The notes under the pieces were generated by a model, which was not told where the DNA came from, made no database searches, and saw nothing but the letters and a program-made list of their open reading frames with translations. This document shows, piece by piece, positions 4,605 through 7,712 of a stretch of DNA of 7,712 nucleotides. A program made the position numbers and the translations under genes. The stretch is taken from contig JAKLHP010000037.1 in assembly GCA_022710085.1 (NCBI GenBank), positions 1 to 7,712 on the forward strand, given 5' to 3'. The stretch is from Patescibacteria group bacterium. Its GTDB lineage: Bacteria > Patescibacteriota > Minisyncoccia > Moranbacterales > JAKLHP01. Within the stretch, counting starts at the first letter, position 1; every line of letters starts with the position of its first letter.

Positions 4605-6628
4605 TTCTTAAATGAATTCAAAATAAATTCTATTATTTTTCCCTGCTTTTCCTCGTCGGATTCAACCTCTTTCACCGACTTCCTCAGAAATTTTTTCATT
4701 TCAATTTTGATAACACGATCCACCAGATCCATATCATTTTCATATCCCTCCCATTTCAAGGCTCTGCATTGTTCATCGAATTTCCTGGCAAAATCAAGAA
4801 AATGCCCCATTGTTTTTTTTTCGAGCAACATTTCTCCTTCCGCTTCTTCTGTCGGCTTTTCCTTGCCAGCATTTCCACCTTTCTTTTCAATTTCCTTGTA
4901 GGTTTCAAGCATTTCTTCCAATTTTCCAAGAGTTATTTTTTCCGCCTTACCATTAACCAAAATTTTCACTTCTCCTGCATTTTCTTTATAACTCTTATCA
5001 TTTCTAACATACATCCAATCTCCATTTTCTTCTCCGTTCCTGAACAAGTTTTTCCCGAAAATATTCTTGAACTTGTCTCCAAATTCATCTTTTGTCATTA
5101 CTCCCTTTTTCTGTTCATTATCCGCTTTTTGCTTAACCTGCCTTTCTGCATTTTTTTTCCTTTCATCTTTCTTTTTCTTCATTTCTTCTTCTAAAAGACT
5201 GTATTTCTTGATAATTTCCTCGAACTCAGTAACCGACAATTTCTCTCTTCTTTTTATAGTTTTCCCGCTTTTCTTATCGATGGATTCAAACGAAACATTA
5301 GCCATCCCTTTTTTTTCATCGAACCCTAAAACAATCATCCAACTTCCAGAATCATTTTCGGGGAAAAACTTTTCCCCATACCTATTGCCGTATTTTTCAA
5401 AAAATTTTTCTGCGCTAATTTCTTTGCCTACTTCATTCTGAACCGCGCTTTTTTGAGCTTTCTGGTTTTTCTGAGCTTCCTCCGCTTCTTGCACCGTTTG
5501 CTCATCGGATTTTCCTTCGCCATTTTCTCCCTGGCGATAAGTTTTCATGCGCTTTTTCAATTCCTCAAGGGTTATATAGGAAAATCCCTCTTTAATGATT
5601 GTCTCGTCATCTTCTTCAGAGCCACTTTCCTCCCACTGATCCCAAATCCTTATCTTTCCACCGTCCTCTACTGAATAAATATAAAAAAGCTCTTTTGGGT
5701 TAGACTGATTGTAGAATATACATTCCTTTTTCGGAAGTCCTGTTCCTTCTTTTATTTTAATATTATTCTCCTTCAAAAAATTTTCCGCTGCGCTTTTCTG
5801 GCTTTTCGCTTCATTGTCTTTTGGATTTTTTCCATCAACATATTTTAGGATTGCATTTTTCTGATCTTCATCCATATTGACCATTCTTCCTTCCAATAAT
5901 TTTTTCACCGATTTGATTGCTACAGCGTTAGCGCCCATAGCTGCAAACATTGAATCAATAAAATCTTTTGTCTCCGAATCAATCGGCTCTTTCAGTTCTA
6001 TCTTGCCCAAATCAGCCAAACCTCCTTCGCCTAATTTCTTTCCTTTAGGCCGGGCTTTCTTTTCACCAGTCTTTTTTTTGTCAGCTTTATTTTTCCCTGA
6101 ATTTTCCGGCTTTCCTTTGTCAGCAAGAACCGGCTGGGAATCTCCTCTTTTTTGCTTTTTCTCGGCTTCGGCAAGCAACTGATCCACTGATTTTGAAGAA
6201 GAAAGAGCTACTAGTTTTTCCATATTATTTTCTCCGCTATTTGAATAAATTGTTGCTGTTGCAGTTTCAGTTGCCGCAGCTCCAAGCGACCTAGGTTTGG
6301 CAAGATCTTTTTTAAATTCATCATATTTACTTAGATATCCGGAATATTTTTTCCAGATATCCAAATTTATTACTGAGTTTATATATTCCTCTACTGTTTC
6401 TTTGTCTTCTTCTTTAATATCGCCAGATTCAAATTCTGAAATCAAATAGCTTTCAACTTCTCCTAACCCAGTTATTTCCCCTGCCGTCCATTTTTTGAAA
6501 TTTTCTTCCATTTCAGCCATAATCTTTCTTTTCTCGTCATCTATTATTTTGAATACGTCAACTTTTTTTTCAACATAACTCCCGACATCTTTTCCGGTGT
6601 CATTTTTTAAATTTTTTCCTTCATTCAT
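4601..6628 (-). CDS. Hypothetical multi-domain protein with three diverged repeats, first gene of the operon
   Basis: The 675-aa product matches no family I can name. Residues 1-110 look helical and acidic. Residues 113-147 are Ala/Ser/Thr-rich, and 155-200 form a Lys-rich, probably disordered stretch. Residues 208-265 are a small helical unit. Three copies of a roughly 70-85-residue domain follow (about 280-364, 404-480, 511-579), each starting with a Phe-containing helix, passing through Trp-containing strands and ending in a helix with a conserved Tyr, separated by Glu/Gln/Lys linkers. Residues 600-675 form a C-terminal helical region (HFLDFARKFDEQCRALKWEG). No signal peptide or membrane segment is seen, so it is probably cytoplasmic; charged linkers between repeated modules suggest a scaffold or binding protein. 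The first Met was chosen because it lies about 33 bases from the inferred transcription start; there is no clear Shine-Dalgarno, and the next in-frame Met (residue 38) would cut a helical segment. The stop overlaps the next gene's start. Confidence 0.85.
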   Translation of the reverse strand: MNEGKNLKNDTGKDVGSYVEKKVDVFKIIDDEKRKIMAEMEENFKKWTAGEITGLGEVESYLISEFESGDIKEEDKETVEEYINSVINLDIWKKYSGYLSKYDEFKKDLAKPRSLGAAATETATATIYSNSGENNMEKLVALSSSKSVDQLLAEAEKKQKRGDSQPVLADKGKPENSGKNKADKKKTGEKKARPKGKKLGEGGLADLGKIELKEPIDSETKDFIDSMFAAMGANAVAIKSVKKLLEGRMVNMDEDQKNAILKYVDGKNPKDNEAKSQKSAAENFLKENNIKIKEGTGLPKKECIFYNQSNPKELFYIYSVEDGGKIRIWDQWEESGSEEDDETIIKEGFSYITLEELKKRMKTYRQGENGEGKSDEQTVQEAEEAQKNQKAQKSAVQNEVGKEISAEKFFEKYGNRYGEKFFPENDSGSWMIVLGFDEKKGMANVSFESIDKKSGKTIKRREKLSVTEFEEIIKKYSLLEEEMKKKKDERKKNAERQVKQKADNEQKKGVMTKDEFGDKFKNIFGKNLFRNGEENGDWMYVRNDKSYKENAGEVKILVNGKAEKITLGKLEEMLETYKEIEKKGGNAGKEKPTEEAEGEMLLEKKTMGHFLDFARKFDEQCRALKWEGYENDMDLVDRVIKIEMKKFLRKSVKEVESDEEKQGKIIEFILNSFKK
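4892..5098 (-). repeat. Repeat domain copy 3 in the 675-aa protein
   Basis: Residues about 511-579. It opens with MTKDEFGDKFKNIFGKNLF, continues with NGDWMYVRND and GEVKILVNGK strands, and closes with KITLGKLEEMLETY. It is closest to copy 2: the opening helix, the Gly-x-Trp-Met strand and the closing helix align with little gapping. Confidence 0.65.
5189..5419 (-). repeat. Repeat domain copy 2 in the 675-aa protein
   Basis: Residues about 404-480. It opens with ISAEKFFEKYGNRYGEKFF, continues with SGSWMIVLGFD and MANVSFESID strands, and closes with KLSVTEFEEIIKKY. The order Phe helix, Trp strand, second strand, then a Leu/Thr-capped helix ending in Tyr is shared with the other copies. Confidence 0.65.
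5537..5791 (-). repeat. Repeat domain copy 1 in the 675-aa protein
   Basis: Residues about 280-364. The copy opens with SAAENFLKENN, passes strands containing ECIFYNQ, LFYIYSVEDG and KIRIWDQWEE, and closes with YITLEELKKRMKTY. It is the longest copy because of an acidic insert (SGSEEDDET) before the last strand and helix. Confidence 0.55.
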
Positions 6629-6660
6629 AAAATAATTCTATAGATTCTCAATATTTTTTA

Positions 6661-6669
6661 TGTTATAAT
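6661..6669 (+). promoter_or_regulatory. Extended -10 promoter for the glycosyltransferase gene
   Basis: TGTTATAAT is a perfect TATAAT hexamer (6664-6669) with the extended -10 TG one base before it. The region 17 bases further upstream (TAGATT) is a poor -35, which fits an extended -10 promoter. The predicted start near 6676 leaves a leader of about 29 bases. Confidence 0.6.
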
Positions 6670-6676
6670 AATACCA
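6668..6676 (-). promoter_or_regulatory. Extended -10 promoter for the hypothetical operon
   Basis: Read on the minus strand, TGGTATTAT gives a TATTAT hexamer (6673-6668) with an extended -10 TG at 6676-6675. The predicted start near 6661 leaves about 33 bases before the ATG at 6628. It overlaps the plus-strand -10 by two bases; no good -35 is seen on this strand. Confidence 0.5.
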
Positions 6677-6704
6677 TAAAATTAATTAAAATAAAAACAA
6701 AACG

Positions 6705-7712
6705 ATGAACAAAAAAACTACTTATCTTATCCTTTTTCTAATCATAGCATTGGGATTTTTTTTACGGGTTTATAACATTGAAAGCGCTCCTCCGGGAGTC
6801 TACCCGGACGAAGCGGTGAACGGAGAAGATGCCATCCGAGCCATTGCCGCCGGTGATTATCAGTGGTTTTACCCAGCTAACAATGGACGCGAAGGGCTCT
6901 TTATGAATCTCATCGCTCTTTGTTTTAAATTTTTTGGAATCAGCGTCCTGACGCTCAAGCTCCCCTCAATTATTTTCGGAACTCTCACGATTTGGGGAAC
7001 TTATCTTGTGACCAAGGAAATTTTTCAAAAGGAACGCATCGGACTTATTGCCGCTTTTCTTGCCTCTGTTTCTTTTTGGGCCATAAATTTCAGCCGGATT
7101 TCTTTTCGGGCCAATATGCTCCCCTTCATTTTGGTATTTTCTTTCTATTTTCTTATCAAAGGGGTACGGATCAATAAATTTCTTCCTTTTGCAATCGGAG
7201 GATTCATTTTTGGCGCCGGGCTTCATACTTACATATCTTTCAGGGTAGCTCCGGCCATATTGGTTTTTTTACTGATTTCTTACATATTAACATCGGAGAA
7301 TTTCTTAAAAACGTATTGGAAGAAAATTTTAATTTTCATATTATTCACTTTCATATCTGCCGCTCCAATAATTTACAGTTTTTATGCTCATCCTGAATAT
7401 CTTGAGTCTCGTTCTGCAAGCATTTCCATCCTTTCTCCTGAGGTCAATCAGGGACATCTTGTTCAGACATTTCTCAATAGTTTTGGCATGAGTTTGGTAA
7501 AATATAATTTTTGGGGAGACCAGAACTGGAGACATAACTTCCCTCCTTACCCAGTACTTGATCCGCTAACTGGGATTATGTTTCTGGCCGGATTTATTTT
7601 TTCTATCTTCAAACTCTTCCAACTGCTTGGGCAAAGATTCTTAAAAAAAACCAGGAATCCTAACCTTAATATTTATGTCTTACTTGTCAGCTGGTTTTTC
7701 TTTATGTTGGTA
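6705..7712 (+). CDS. GT-C/GT39-family membrane glycosyltransferase, 3' end outside the window
   Basis: The frame is open for 336 codons to the window edge. The N-terminus is a membrane helix (TTYLILFLIIALGFFLRVYN), followed by an outside loop APPGVYPDEAVNG with Asp35-Glu36, the acidic pair expected in the first loop of PMT/ArnT-type GT-C enzymes. NGREGLF (60-66) and RISFRANMLP (131-140) match conserved parts of the family, and several hydrophobic segments follow (about 85-102, 110-128, 138-152, 160-176, 182-196, 207-224, 288-304, 322-336). Such enzymes transfer a sugar from a polyprenyl-phosphate carrier to a protein, lipid or glycan on the outer membrane face; the substrate here cannot be told. 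Family members are usually about 450-700 aa, so a sizeable part is missing. The ATG lacks a Shine-Dalgarno (leader is A-rich) and lies about 29 bases after an extended -10. It is transcribed divergently from the hypothetical operon. Confidence 0.85.
   Translation, partial: MNKKTTYLILFLIIALGFFLRVYNIESAPPGVYPDEAVNGEDAIRAIAAGDYQWFYPANNGREGLFMNLIALCFKFFGISVLTLKLPSIIFGTLTIWGTYLVTKEIFQKERIGLIAAFLASVSFWAINFSRISFRANMLPFILVFSFYFLIKGVRINKFLPFAIGGFIFGAGLHTYISFRVAPAILVFLLISYILTSENFLKTYWKKILIFILFTFISAAPIIYSFYAHPEYLESRSASISILSPEVNQGHLVQTFLNSFGMSLVKYNFWGDQNWRHNFPPYPVLDPLTGIMFLAGFIFSIFKLFQLLGQRFLKKTRNPNLNIYVLLVSWFFFMLV

Overview
The window looks like a bacterial chromosome fragment, most plausibly from a Patescibacteria/CPR-type or similarly small-genome lineage. 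This is inferred from the AT-rich, Lys/Glu-heavy proteins of unknown family, the weak or missing Shine-Dalgarno sites at two of the four visible starts, and the style of the GT-C glycosyltransferase. The standard code appears to be used: TGA is a stop in the 675-aa gene and TAG or TAA end the others. The assignment is tentative because no marker gene is present. No RNA gene, insertion sequence or CRISPR array was seen, and no gene-free stretch exceeds 300 bases.

Bases 1-3220 (plus strand) hold a signalling pair. First comes the 3' part of a kinase-like gene (N-lobe off the left edge, catalytic Asp, Asn and DFG-type Asp all kept, C-terminal four-Cys zinc ribbon). After a 176-base gap comes a 731-aa protein that joins a PP2C-type phosphatase, a basic disordered linker and a second kinase-like C-lobe. 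This second lobe appears to have no N-lobe and has lost the catalytic residues (Asp to Asn, Asn to Asp, DFG-Asp to Asn). The gap is packed with four consecutive hairpins, and a strong intrinsic terminator closes the unit. The arrangement recalls the VWA/PP2C/kinase modules (TerY-type) known from bacteria; a VWA gene, if present, would lie left of the window.

Bases 3252-6628 (minus strand) hold a two-gene operon with a 4-base ATGA overlap. It encodes two large, highly charged proteins without signal peptides or membrane segments and of no family I recognise. The upstream one (675 aa) contains three diverged copies of a roughly 70-85-residue Trp-containing domain separated by charged linkers. 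This operon is visibly more AT-rich than the phosphatase/kinase region.

Bases 6629-6704 form a short divergent control region with two extended -10 promoters placed back to back. From 6705 to the right edge runs the start of a multi-pass membrane glycosyltransferase of the GT-C/GT39 (PMT/ArnT-like) superfamily, open at the window end.
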